From: Shewanella schlegeliana
GTDB lineage: Bacteria; Pseudomonadota; Gammaproteobacteria; Enterobacterales; Shewanellaceae
Direction: 5' to 3'
DNA: 64,000 nucleotides
Assembly (NCBI RefSeq): GCF_016765635.1
Contig: NZ_JAESVD010000009.1
Location: forward strand, 62,001-126,000
The notes below the pieces were generated by a model that made no database searches, was not told the DNA's origin, and was given only the letters and a program-made list of their open reading frames with translations. Numbering within the stretch: the stretch's first letter is position 1; the number at the start of each line of letters is the position of its first letter. A program made the translations under genes and the position numbers. This document shows, one piece after another, positions 35,047 to 43,764 of the stretch.

Positions 35047-36340
35047 TCAAGCTGTTCAGTATGAGAGTGAATCTGGTGTAACCGAAGCGGTCGATGTTGC
35101 CATTATTGGCGCGGGGCCATCGGGTAGCATTGCCGCTAGCTTGCTACATGCTCAAGGTAAAAAAGTATTAGTGTTAGAGAAACAGCATTTTCCGCGCTTC
35201 TCTATCGGTGAGAGCCTACTGCCTTGCTGCATGCAAGTTATCGATGAAGCCAATATGCTTGAGGCAGTCAATCAAGCGGGATTCCAGTTTAAAAACGGCG
35301 CCGCTTTTCGCTACCAAGATAGCTACACCAGTTTCGATTTTACCGATAAGTTCACCCCCGGCCCCGGCACGACCTTTCAGGTAGAGCGCGCTAATTTCGA
35401 TAAACTGCTAGCCGATGAAGCTGTCAGTCAAGGCGTGGAGATCCGTTACGGTCACAGGGTCGAGTCGATAGATTTAAGCGCCGAACCAAGCCTTAGCGTG
35501 ATTAATGACAAAGGCGAAAAGCAAACCATCAATGCCAAGTTTGTGCTCGATGCCAGTGGCTTTGGTCGTGTGCTACCTAAGCTACTCGGCTTAGAAAAAC
35601 CCTCGACACTGCCGACTCGAAGCGCCGTGTTTAACCATATTCACGACAACATCACAGACCCAAGCTTTGACCGCAATAAGATTTTGATCAGTGTCCATCC
35701 AGATAATCAAGATATCTGGTATTGGCTCATTCCTTTCAGCGATGGTCGCTGCTCGGTCGGCGTTGTGGGGGAGCCTGAACAACTCTCCTCTCTAAGCGGC
35801 TACGCTAGTAATGGCTTTAGTGATGAGATCGGCAATAGTGACTTAGATAAAATTCTTAAGACCATGATTAACCAAGAGCCGGGATTAAGAGCGTTACTCG
35901 CAGATGCAGAGCTGATAAACGAGTCGGGGCTACTCAAAGGCTACTCGGCAAATGTGAAGACACTAGCTACCGATAAGTTTGCCCTGCTGGGTAATGCTGG
36001 CGAGTTTCTCGATCCGGTATTTTCATCGGGGGTAACCATAGCGATGCAGTCTGCATCCATGGCGGCTAAAACACTGATAAGACAGCTGGATGGAGAGCGG
36101 GTCGATTGGCAGCAAGACTATGCCCAACCGCTAATGAAAGGGGTCGATACTTTCAGAACCTATGTCGAAGCTTGGTACGACTGTCGTTTCCAAGAAGCGA
36201 TCTTCTTCGATAAGCCCGACCCGAAAATCAAGCAGATGATCTGCTCAATTCTTGCTGGATATGCTTGGGATGACAACAATCCTTTCGTTAGCGAATCGAA
36301 GCGCAGACTCAATATGGTTGTAGAGCTATGTCGAAGTTAA
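35036..36340 (+). CDS. APE cluster: flavin-dependent halogenase-like enzyme
   Basis: A 434-aa FAD enzyme. GAGPSG at residues 25-30 binds the dinucleotide. PRFSIGESLLP follows. The halogenase signature WxWxIP is complete as WYWLIP at about 228-233, and a Lys at about 86 (GFQFKNGAAF) sits where halogenases carry the catalytic Lys. These support a phenol-type halogenase rather than a plain reductase. The ATG at 35036 has AAGGAAG upstream; the open frame starts earlier, inside the exporter gene. The gene overlaps its neighbours at both ends, so it belongs to the operon. It is not part of the basic APE set. Chlorination or bromination of the aryl head is inferred. A related hydroxylase remains possible. 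Confidence 0.78.
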   Translation: MSTDQAVQYESESGVTEAVDVAIIGAGPSGSIAASLLHAQGKKVLVLEKQHFPRFSIGESLLPCCMQVIDEANMLEAVNQAGFQFKNGAAFRYQDSYTSFDFTDKFTPGPGTTFQVERANFDKLLADEAVSQGVEIRYGHRVESIDLSAEPSLSVINDKGEKQTINAKFVLDASGFGRVLPKLLGLEKPSTLPTRSAVFNHIHDNITDPSFDRNKILISVHPDNQDIWYWLIPFSDGRCSVGVVGEPEQLSSLSGYASNGFSDEIGNSDLDKILKTMINQEPGLRALLADAELINESGLLKGYSANVKTLATDKFALLGNAGEFLDPVFSSGVTIAMQSASMAAKTLIRQLDGERVDWQQDYAQPLMKGVDTFRTYVEAWYDCRFQEAIFFDKPDPKIKQMICSILAGYAWDDNNPFVSESKRRLNMVVELCRS

Positions 36341-36990
36341 CTATAGCGTTAGCCTTTACGGGCCTATGCCTGTTAATTACTGGCTGTAGCCAAACCCTGC
36401 AGCGTCAAACCTGTGTCGAACTGGCAGCGGATGTAAGCTACTGCTTAGCGCCTATCACTCAACAAGTCTTGGGAGCTAAGCTCATCGATGATAGCCTTTT
36501 GGAAGAAAATCAAACAGCAGTCAGTGCCACTCAAAAGGTCAGCATCCAGACTCAAGATAGCCAACACGAGTTGCTCAGTCAGTTGGAGCTTGAGCCACAG
36601 CAGCTCACTCTAGTGGGTCTCGCTCCACTTGGGCAGGCGCTGTTTACCCTCACCTATGATGGTAACACCTTGATCAGTGAGCAGAGCCAGCTACTCGGCG
36701 ATCAATTTAAGGCAGAATACCTGTTGGCGATTATGCAACTTATCTATTGGCCCGATGCCAGCGTCAACCCGAATTTACAAGGCGCCAAGATGCAGAGCTA
36801 TGACTGCGATAGCGCTTTGTGTCGCGGGCTATTCTTTGCTAACAATAAGGCTAAAAATGGGACTATTGACTCGGCAGCTGACAAGCAGCCGATAATAGCC
36901 ATACGCTATAGTAATTTAGACAAGTGGCAGGCTCATGTTAGCCTAAGTATTGATGCTGCAAACTTTAAGTTGAGCATTAGCCCGTTATAA
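36328..36990 (+). CDS. apeN: APE cluster: DUF3261-type outer-membrane lipoprotein
   Basis: A 220-aa protein with a lipoprotein signal (LCLLITGCSQTL, lipidated Cys near residue 20). The rest has the look of the DUF3261 lipoproteins found in APE clusters, which may receive the product at the outer membrane in LolB fashion. It overlaps the flavoenzyme gene by 13 bp. Assignment of the letter N is from gene order. Confidence 0.7.
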   Translation: MSKLTIALAFTGLCLLITGCSQTLQRQTCVELAADVSYCLAPITQQVLGAKLIDDSLLEENQTAVSATQKVSIQTQDSQHELLSQLELEPQQLTLVGLAPLGQALFTLTYDGNTLISEQSQLLGDQFKAEYLLAIMQLIYWPDASVNPNLQGAKMQSYDCDSALCRGLFFANNKAKNGTIDSAADKQPIIAIRYSNLDKWQAHVSLSIDAANFKLSISPL

Positions 36991-37012
36991 ACCTGATTTA
37001 GTGGAAATTTAA

Positions 37013-38272
37013 GTGAACTCAACAACACAAATCGCGATAACCCATTTAGGTTTATGCTGCCCTCTAGGCCAGTCACCGCAAGCAGTGCTCGATAACTTAC
37101 TCCAAGCCAGTATCGCTGGCATGCAGTGGCGTGACGATCTGCTATTTGAACGCCCAGTGTTGGTTGGCCAAGTCGATGCCGAGCTGCCAGTGATCCCATC
37201 AGCCTTAAAGCGGTTTGATACCCGTAATAACCAGCTGACGCTGTTGATTGCTCGGCAGATAGAGCAAGCCGTTGAGCAAGCTAAGGCACGCTACGGATGT
37301 GAACGAATCGGTATCATTATCGGCACCAGCACCTCGGGCATTGCCACCGGCGAAGCTGCGCTTAGTGAGTATGAAACTCGCGGCGAATTCGCTAAAGAGT
37401 ATGACTATGCCAAGCAAGAGCTTGGGGATACGAGCCAGTTTTTGCAGGCCTACTTTGAGTTAACTGGCCCTTGCTATACCGTATCAACTGCTTGCTCCTC
37501 TAGCGCCAAGGTCTTTGCCAGCGCCAAGCGCCTTATTGATGCCGAGATCTGTGACATGGTGATTGTCGGTGGTATCGATACCCTGTGTAAGCTTACCCTT
37601 AACGGCTTTTACTCACTTGAATCCATATCTAGCGGCCATTGCCAACCCTTTAGCGTTAATCGTGACGGCATCAATATCGGTGAAGGCGGCGCGCTCTTTC
37701 TTTTAGAGAAAGTTACCCTAGAGAAGCTTGCTGCTGAAAAAACAGCGCAAGAAGATGAGGAGAAAGCGATAATTCTCAGTGGCATTGGCGAGTCTAGCGA
37801 TGCCCACCATATCTCGGCACCGCATCCAGAAGGCAGAGGTGCCGTCAATGCGATGCAAGCCGCCCTTACCATGGCAAACCTCAAGCCTGAGCAGATCGAT
37901 TACCTCAACCTGCATGGCACAGCGACACCAAAAAATGACGCCATGGAGAGCCGCGCCGTACATCAAGTATTTAGCAATAACTTGCCTGCAGCGAGTTCAA
38001 CCAAACCACTCACGGGCCATACTTTAGGCGCTGCGGGTGCGATAGAAGCGGCGTTTTGTTATCTACTGCTCAGTGATTACAATACTCACCAGCAATTGCC
38101 ACCGCAGGTGTGGGACGGGGAGCAAGATCCTAACGACCCAAGCCTTCCGCTAGTCACCAAAGGGCAACAGGCCAATATTAATCACGTAATGAGTAACTCT
38201 TTTGCCTTTGGTGGCAGTAATGCTAGCCTGATCTTGAGCCGTATCAGCTCAAGTCGCGAAGCGAAAATATAG
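37013..38272 (+). CDS. apeO: APE cluster: beta-ketoacyl-ACP synthase (KS)
   Basis: A 419-aa FabF-type condensing enzyme. The nucleophile Cys is in STACSSSAKV, and the two His residues are in LHGTATPKND and LTGHTLGAAGA. It extends the aryl-polyene chain by two carbons per cycle, probably as a heterodimer with the ApeC-like factor. It starts at a GTG (37013) 22 bp after the lipoprotein gene and ends 3 bp before the dehydratase gene. Confidence 0.9.
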   Translation: MNSTTQIAITHLGLCCPLGQSPQAVLDNLLQASIAGMQWRDDLLFERPVLVGQVDAELPVIPSALKRFDTRNNQLTLLIARQIEQAVEQAKARYGCERIGIIIGTSTSGIATGEAALSEYETRGEFAKEYDYAKQELGDTSQFLQAYFELTGPCYTVSTACSSSAKVFASAKRLIDAEICDMVIVGGIDTLCKLTLNGFYSLESISSGHCQPFSVNRDGINIGEGGALFLLEKVTLEKLAAEKTAQEDEEKAIILSGIGESSDAHHISAPHPEGRGAVNAMQAALTMANLKPEQIDYLNLHGTATPKNDAMESRAVHQVFSNNLPAASSTKPLTGHTLGAAGAIEAAFCYLLLSDYNTHQQLPPQVWDGEQDPNDPSLPLVTKGQQANINHVMSNSFAFGGSNASLILSRISSSREAKI

Positions 38273-38275
38273 ATA

Positions 38276-38821
38276 ATGACTCAACAGAGACAAACTAAGA
38301 TGCTTAACGTACCTCAGTGTGATGCAAACAAGTGTGATGTGACTAAGTTCGATGTCACTAAGCTTGCCGAGCAAGAGGTGGAGAAGTTTATTCCCCATCG
38401 CCAGCCAATGATCTTAATCAGCCAGCTACTGCACTATAGCCATGATAGCTTGCTGACTCAGACTGATATCTCGGCCTCTAGTCCCTATTTCGATGCCAAT
38501 CTCAACGGCGTGCCTAACTATGTCGGCATCGAGTATATGGCACAAAGCATCGCGGCACTGGCAGGCGTAGAAGCCCATCTACGCGATGACATTATTCGAG
38601 TGGGATTCTTGCTGGGAAGCCGTAAGCTAAAGATGCACATCCCACAATTTGAGCTTGGACAAAGCTATCAAACCCGAGTGACTCGCCTCTACCAAGAGGA
38701 ATCGGGGTTGGCGGTATTTGACTGCCAAATTTTACATAACCAAGAGGTGGTGGCCGAAGCCAATGTGAATGTATTCCAGCCACAAGACGCCTTAGCCTAC
38801 ATTGCCGAGTCTACTCAGTAA
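38276..38821 (+). CDS. apeP: APE cluster: second hotdog dehydratase
   Basis: A 181-aa hotdog-fold protein with FIPHRQPMILISQLL near residue 38 and VGIEYMAQSIAALAG carrying the acidic residue of FabA-like dehydratases. In characterised APE systems two dehydratases, ApeI and ApeP, act together. The N-terminal 30 residues are polar and repetitive (CDANKCDVTKFDVTKLAE) and may be an extension, with the true start perhaps further in. Confidence 0.82.
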   Translation: MTQQRQTKMLNVPQCDANKCDVTKFDVTKLAEQEVEKFIPHRQPMILISQLLHYSHDSLLTQTDISASSPYFDANLNGVPNYVGIEYMAQSIAALAGVEAHLRDDIIRVGFLLGSRKLKMHIPQFELGQSYQTRVTRLYQEESGLAVFDCQILHNQEVVAEANVNVFQPQDALAYIAESTQ

Positions 38822-38930
38822 TTTATCGATAAAAATACCAAGGTGCAGCGTCCCCACTCAGTCACAACTAGCCCCACAAAGGCAACCACAAACAACAGAC
38901 TAACTAGGGCGCTACGCAGGGAGCCATAAG

Positions 38931-39656
38931 ATGACAAAAAGAGTATTAATTACCGGTTCAAGCCGCGGCATAGGCAAAGCTATTGCCCTAAAACTTGCCG
39001 CCTCCGGCCATGACATTGCGATGCATTTTCATAGCAATCAAACCGCCGCCGATGCCACCAAGGCGGAGCTTGAGCAGTTAGGGATTAAGGTCAGCTGTCT
39101 GCAGTTTGATATCGCCGATAGATCCGCAGTCAAACAAGCGATTGAGCAAGATATCGAGCAATACGGCGCCTATTACGGCGTGGTGCTCAATGCCGGCATC
39201 AATGCCGACACCGCCTTTCCTGCGATGACAGAGTCGGAGTGGGACAGCGTGGTGCATACCAACCTAGATGGTTTCTATAACGTTATCCACCCAACCGTTA
39301 TGCCTATGGTACAGGGCCGTCAAGGCGGACGTATTATCACCCTTGCATCGGTATCGGGCATCGCAGGCAATCGTGGTCAGGTTAACTACAGTGCCTCTAA
39401 GGCTGGGATTATTGGCGCAACCAAGGCGCTCTCCTTAGAGCTCGCTAAACGTAAGATCACCGTAAACTGCATCGCCCCTGGGCTTATCGAAACGGACATG
39501 GTCAGCGATATTCCAAAAGAGATGGTCAACACCATAGTGCCGATGCGCCGCATGGGTAAACCCTCGGAGATTGCGGGCCTAGCAAACTACTTGATGTCAG
39601 AAGATGCCGCCTATATCACTCGCCAAGTGATCTCGGTAAATGGAGGCATGATATGA
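38931..39656 (+). CDS. apeQ: APE cluster: FabG-type 3-ketoacyl-ACP reductase
   Basis: A 241-aa short-chain dehydrogenase. TGSSRGIGKAIA binds NADPH, NAG appears in VLNAGIN, and Ser with YSASK supplies the catalytic Ser-Tyr-Lys. It reduces the 3-keto group after each condensation. It follows ApeP by 109 bp, the largest gap in the operon, and overlaps ApeR by ATGA. No terminator or clear promoter was seen in the gap. Confidence 0.93.
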   Translation: MTKRVLITGSSRGIGKAIALKLAASGHDIAMHFHSNQTAADATKAELEQLGIKVSCLQFDIADRSAVKQAIEQDIEQYGAYYGVVLNAGINADTAFPAMTESEWDSVVHTNLDGFYNVIHPTVMPMVQGRQGGRIITLASVSGIAGNRGQVNYSASKAGIIGATKALSLELAKRKITVNCIAPGLIETDMVSDIPKEMVNTIVPMRRMGKPSEIAGLANYLMSEDAAYITRQVISVNGGMI

Positions 39657-40900
39657 GCCAAGCAGCTTTTCCTCGCCGCGTAGTGATCACTGGCGTTGGC
39701 GGTATTTCAGCCCTCGGCCATGATTGGCCAACGATTGCTGACAGCTTGAAAGCACAGAAAAACTGCGTGGTGCGTATGGACGAATGGGACAGGTTTGCTG
39801 ATCTGCATACCCGTTTAGCCGCCCCTATTACTGACTTTGAAGTGCCAAGCCACTACAAGCGTAAAAAGATCCGCTCCATGGGACGGGTGTCGATTATGGC
39901 CACCCGTGCCAGCGAACTTGCACTGATTGATGCTAACTTGCTTGATGATCCTGTGGTGACATCTGGCGCGATGGGCATTGCTTACGGCTCATCCACGGGC
40001 AGTACCGATCCTATTATTGCTTTTGGTGACATGCTTAAAGATGGCGATATGTCAGGTGTTACCGCCACCAGCTATATCCGTATGATGGCACACACCACGG
40101 CAGTTAACGTTGGGGTTTTCTTTGGCCTAAAAGGCCGAGTGCACACCACCAGCAGCGCCTGCACCTCAGGCAGCCAAGGCATAGGTTACGCCTATGAAGC
40201 CATCAAGTATGGCCAGCAAGATCTCATGCTTGCCGGCGGCGGCGAAGAGCTTTGCCCGACAGAGGCTGTGGTTTTCGACACGCTATTTGCCACCAGCACC
40301 AAAAATGACACGCCAACCGAGACGCCGCGCCCATTTGATAAAAGCCGTGACGGCCTAGTGATTGGCGAAGGCGCCTGCACGCTAGTCTTAGAGGAGCTTG
40401 AGCATGCTAAGACCCGCGGCGCAAAAATCTATGCCGAAATCGTCGGTTTTGGTACCAATGCCGATGGTCTACATGTGACGCAGCCCAATAGTGAAACCAT
40501 GGAGATCGCGATTCGCTTAGCACTGAAAGATGCAGCCATCGACGCCGATAAGATTGGTTATGTAAATGCCCACGGCACCGCGACCGATCGCGGCGATATC
40601 GCCGAGACACAGGCCACGCATGCGGTGTTTGGTGCTGAGCAGCCTATCTCTTCACTTAAGAGCTACACCGGCCATACATTGGGCGCCTGCGGCGCGCTAG
40701 AAGCTTGGGTGAGCATAGAGATGATGAACGAAGGCTGGTTTGCACCAACACTGAATCTGACCGATATCGACCCTGAATGCGGCGAGCTGGACTACATCAA
40801 AGATGAGATCCGTCAACTTGAAACCGATTATGTGATGAGTAATAACTTCGCCTTTGGCGGCATCAATACATCGCTGATCTTTAAGCGGTTTAAAAGATAG
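39653..40900 (+). CDS. apeR: APE cluster: second beta-ketoacyl-ACP synthase
   Basis: A 415-aa KS with Cys in TSSACTSGSQGIG and His in NAHGTATDRGD and YTGHTLGACGA. All three catalytic residues are present, so it is active in principle. In the APE model this second KS is thought to start chain building on the aromatic acyl-ACP. It is the last gene of the operon; the sequence after it is a palindrome island with no simple terminator. Confidence 0.92.
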   Translation: MSQAAFPRRVVITGVGGISALGHDWPTIADSLKAQKNCVVRMDEWDRFADLHTRLAAPITDFEVPSHYKRKKIRSMGRVSIMATRASELALIDANLLDDPVVTSGAMGIAYGSSTGSTDPIIAFGDMLKDGDMSGVTATSYIRMMAHTTAVNVGVFFGLKGRVHTTSSACTSGSQGIGYAYEAIKYGQQDLMLAGGGEELCPTEAVVFDTLFATSTKNDTPTETPRPFDKSRDGLVIGEGACTLVLEELEHAKTRGAKIYAEIVGFGTNADGLHVTQPNSETMEIAIRLALKDAAIDADKIGYVNAHGTATDRGDIAETQATHAVFGAEQPISSLKSYTGHTLGACGALEAWVSIEMMNEGWFAPTLNLTDIDPECGELDYIKDEIRQLETDYVMSNNFAFGGINTSLIFKRFKR

Positions 40901-41350
40901 GACCTAGGCATAGTAGGTACTAGGTTCTAGGAAAAGCAGGTTCTAAGATCTTTAAAGCAAAGACGAGTGGCCTGTGGCCTTACGAACGTGACTACGTCAC
41001 TTACGGAACGCTGCGCTTACGGAAAAGATGGGACAGGCCGAAAAAACTAAGAAGCGGCAAAGATGGTGCTTTTGGCTTTTGCTGTTCCTAGCAGGGCGCA
41101 GCCCGTCCTCAAAGCGCAGCGTCCTAGAGCCTAGTACCTTCTTTTTTCTGTAGGTTGGGCTTTAGCCCATCAAGCTTGGTTTTTATAAAGAATTTGTCGG
41201 CATAAATGCCGACCTACAGAAAGCCGAAAAGCTAACAAAGACGCTTGCTTTTGCTGTTCCTAGCAGGGCGTAGCCCGTCCTCGAAGCGCAGCGTCCTAGA
41301 ATCTCGTACCTTGTTTTAAAACGCAGCGCCCTAGAACCTAAATCCTTTTT
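40901..41350. repeat. Palindrome-mosaic island A
   Basis: A string of short palindromes set between CTAG-containing spacers. GGCCTGTGGCC, GTGAC-TAC-GTCAC, CGCTGCGCTTACG and GGGCG-AGCCCGTCC units all occur. A 48-bp unit (starting GCTGTTCCTAGCAGGGCG) occurs at 41081-41128 and again at 41253-41300. Related units recur inverted in island B and direct in island C. No gene is present. It may form many small RNA or cruciform hairpins. Confidence 0.85.
41148..41219. repeat. 72-bp REP/MITE-like element with 8-bp inverted ends
   Basis: CTGTAGGT and ACCTACAG form the ends. Inside are two hairpins, GGGCTTTAGCCC and GTCGGCATAAATGCCGAC (41196-41213). A half copy lies inverted at about 42918-42942 in island B. 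From memory, this type is widespread in marine gammaproteobacteria. Confidence 0.75.
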
Positions 41351-41507
41351 TATAGCTGATTTTCATTGCTAGTTTTCATGTTCTAGCCATAAATGATTTA
41401 CATACTAAAACAGCATTAGAAAAAACTTATTGAAATTAATCTAATTAAAGGTTTAAATATCTGCACAAGTTTTGTTCAGCCAAAGAACATTATAAATAGA
41501 GGTGGCT
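41351..41507. other. Leader region of the rhodanese gene
   Basis: An AT-rich stretch that should hold the rhodanese promoter. No specific element was recognised. The ribosome site GAGGTGG is at its end. Confidence 0.4.
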
Positions 41508-41834
41508 ATGTTAAACACTCAGATTTCAGAATTATCAACCAAGCCGGCTAGTAGCCAATGCTGGCAGCTGATAGAGGAAGGTGCGATCGTGATCGATGTG
41601 CGCTCGCCACAAGAGTTTGCTGGCGAGCATCTGCCACAGGCGATCAATGTACCACTAGATACTTTAGCGACTTGGCTGCACAAAGTTGAAAACCGTCAGC
41701 AAGTGTTTGTGCTCTATTGCGGTGCAGGCATTCGCGCGCAAAAGGGCTGCGATATTTTAAAAGCTAATGGCTTAGAGTGCGTGATTAACGGCGGTGCATT
41801 AAAAGATCTACTCTGCTGTCAGCCAAAGCGCTAA
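41508..41834 (+). CDS. Single-domain rhodanese sulfurtransferase
   Basis: A 108-aa cytoplasmic protein with one rhodanese fold. VIDVRSPQEFAGEHLPQAIN is the CH2A-type segment, and the catalytic Cys is in YCGAGIRAQKG (CxxGxRA). It would pass sulfane sulfur between thiol acceptors, as in PspE and GlpE. Start at the ATG at 41508, with GAGGTGG five bases upstream, rather than the GTG at 41502. It converges with a thioesterase-domain gene, with 17 bp between stops. Confidence 0.87.
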   Translation: MLNTQISELSTKPASSQCWQLIEEGAIVIDVRSPQEFAGEHLPQAINVPLDTLATWLHKVENRQQVFVLYCGAGIRAQKGCDILKANGLECVINGGALKDLLCCQPKR

Positions 41835-41851
41835 TACCGTTCGGAATAAGC

Positions 41852-42313
41852 TTACTTGCCCTTACTGACATATAGCCCTGAAAAGCTGGCACATAGCAGA
41901 TCATTGCAATAGAGTTCGACCTCTAGCCGTACCTTTACACGACGGCCTAAGGACAATTTTGATAGATCGCAATCAGGCCAATTAACCTTAGCAATTGGCT
42001 GACTGTCGATGGGGGCGAGATAACGCACATTGGCGTCGGCCAAGACGATATCACCCTCTTGCTCGGCTAGCTTTTGCTGCAACCACAGCATTCCCCACCC
42101 CGTTAAGGTCATAAGCGTGTAAATACTGCCTGCAAACATGGTGTTATGCAGGTTTATATTAGGCTCAAGTGGAGCTGAAACCTCGAAAGTCTCACCATCA
42201 AATGCCAACGGCGCTATCTGCATAAACTCACTAACAGGTATGGTTTGATGCCAAGTCTGCTGCAGTTGCTGAAGTAAAATGTCATGGTTTGAGATTGTCA
42301 TCGGCTTATCCAA
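41852..42313 (-). CDS. Putative thioesterase (YiiD C-terminal-domain type hotdog protein)
   Basis: A 153-aa single hotdog domain resembling the C-terminal part of E. coli YiiD. LHNTMFAGSIYTLMTLTGWG is the helix segment of that family. It is in the usual place downstream of dtd, 27 bp away, on the same strand. The substrate is unknown. The start could instead be the internal Met at residue 5. Confidence 0.75.
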   Translation of the reverse strand: MDKPMTISNHDILLQQLQQTWHQTIPVSEFMQIAPLAFDGETFEVSAPLEPNINLHNTMFAGSIYTLMTLTGWGMLWLQQKLAEQEGDIVLADANVRYLAPIDSQPIAKVNWPDCDLSKLSLGRRVKVRLEVELYCNDLLCASFSGLYVSKGK

Positions 42314-42340
42314 AATAATCCGCTGCTTACCAGAAAAGCC

Positions 42341-42778
42341 CTAGACTTGCAGGTTAAAGGTCACTGGACCGTCGTTGACTAAGGAGACTTTCATGTCTGC
42401 GGCAAATTGACCAGTTTGGGTGTTAACCCCTTTGGATTTGCAAAAATCGACAAAAGCTTCATAGAGTTCGCGGGCTTGTTCTGGCGTGCCAGCACCGGAG
42501 AAACTCGGGCGCAAACCACGGCCCGTATCAGCAGCTAAAGTAAACTGCGATACCACTAACAGGCTGCCACCCGCCTGCTCAAGGTTCAGATTCATCTTGC
42601 CATTCTCATCGGAAAACACCCGGTAGCTCATCACCTTAGTGGCCAATTTTTGCATCTTCTCAATGTTATCCTCACGCTCAACACCGAGTAACACCAACAG
42701 GCCTTTATCTATCTCACCGATAGTCGCGCCATCAACGACAACTTTTGCTTCACTCACACGTTGAATTAGGGCAATCAC
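42341..42778 (-). CDS. dtd: D-aminoacyl-tRNA deacylase
   Basis: A 145-aa homodimeric editing enzyme that frees D-amino acids (and Gly) from t[20 protein letters not shown] is the SQFTL active-site motif. NDGPVTF near the C-terminus carries the cross-subunit Gly-cisPro-like motif. The start at the GTG at 42778 is chosen because GGAGAG lies eight bases before it and because the family begins MIALIQRV. Its upstream region is palindrome island B. Confidence 0.95.
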   Translation of the reverse strand: MIALIQRVSEAKVVVDGATIGEIDKGLLVLLGVEREDNIEKMQKLATKVMSYRVFSDENGKMNLNLEQAGGSLLVVSQFTLAADTGRGLRPSFSGAGTPEQARELYEAFVDFCKSKGVNTQTGQFAADMKVSLVNDGPVTFNLQV

Positions 42779-42819
42779 GTACAACACTCTCCGATAAAAA
42801 AATAAATACTTAAAAAAAG

Positions 42820-43170
42820 GACCTAGGTCCTAGGACGCTGCGCTTTAAAACAAGGTACTAGGTTCTAGGACGCTTCGCTTCTAGGACGGGCTACGCCCTG
42901 CTAGGAACAGCAAAATTGATGGGCTAAAGCCCAACCTACAGAAGAGAGTATGCTTTATCGGCTTTGCCTTTCCTAGAACCTAGCTCTTTCTTAGCTTTTC
43001 CTAGCACCTAGGACCTTTCTTAGCTTTCCGATCTTTTCCGTAAGCGCAGCGGTCCGTAAGTGACGCTGTCACGTTCCCGAGGCCGCAGGCCGTTCGTCTT
43101 AGCTTTCCCTGCTTTCCGTCTTAGCCTTTCCTAGCACCTAGAATCTTTCTTTGCCTTTCCTAGAACCTTC
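42820..43170. repeat. Palindrome-mosaic island B (inverted relative to A and C)
   Basis: It contains the reverse complement of the 48-bp unit (42866-42912), a half copy of the CTGTAGGT element, and GTGACGCTGTCAC with GGCCGCAGGCC near 43060-43095. CTAG-rich spacers (CCTAGCACCTAG type) separate the palindromes. It lies between dtd and the lipoprotein gene. The first 40 bases hold the dtd leader. Confidence 0.85.
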
Positions 43171-43172
43171 TT

Positions 43173-43745
43173 TTAAATCGCCTGCATCACTGGAATTGGC
43201 TTAATCACGTCTTCTGAGCCTTTTGGTAGAGACTCACCAACTTGACGCAAACCTTCATCAATCCATAGGATGAAACGACGGATCTCTTCCATAGAAATCG
43301 TGTCGACAAAGGTTGCCGCACCTTGTACTTGGATCACCGCACCTTGGTCACGGATAACAAACTTGGCGAAATTTAGCTTTTGGTTCAAGGTGCCGATCAT
43401 TAGTAGCATCTCTTTGCTACCCACATACTTAGGATGAATGGCGTAGAAGCGATTCATCATGATGCGATCGATACCATCAGGGTTGATACTCGGCTGCAAA
43501 ATAAACTGGCTGTTATCAAAATTGACCGCCACCCCATTCGGTCCGGCGCGAGATGCCAAATAGCCCTTATTTAACAGTGCTTCTAGTAATTTAGTAGTGG
43601 CTTCTTCGTTAGATAAACCACCCAAATCCACACTATCAGGCGCTTTAGCAGCAACTTCTGCCTCAGCTGTTTTTTCAGTTGAAGCACAAGCCGTTAGCCC
43701 CATAGTTAAGCCCAGAGTTAAGCCTGCAACAATCAGTTTTTTCAT
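43173..43745 (-). CDS. Putative outer-membrane lipoprotein, function unknown
   Basis: A 190-aa protein with a lipoprotein signal (LGLTMGLTACASTEK, lipidated Cys at about residue 18). The mature part has an alpha/beta look with a YbjN-like flavour (GYLASRAGPNGVAV and FILWIDEGLRQVGESLP), but I cannot assign a family. The start at 43745 has AAGGAAA upstream; the longer frame has no signal peptide logic. It follows pip by 19 bp and is likely co-transcribed. Confidence 0.72.
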   Translation of the reverse strand: MKKLIVAGLTLGLTMGLTACASTEKTAEAEVAAKAPDSVDLGGLSNEEATTKLLEALLNKGYLASRAGPNGVAVNFDNSQFILQPSINPDGIDRIMMNRFYAIHPKYVGSKEMLLMIGTLNQKLNFAKFVIRDQGAVIQVQGAATFVDTISMEEIRRFILWIDEGLRQVGESLPKGSEDVIKPIPVMQAI

Positions 43746-43764
43746 AGCGTCTATATTTCCTTGT

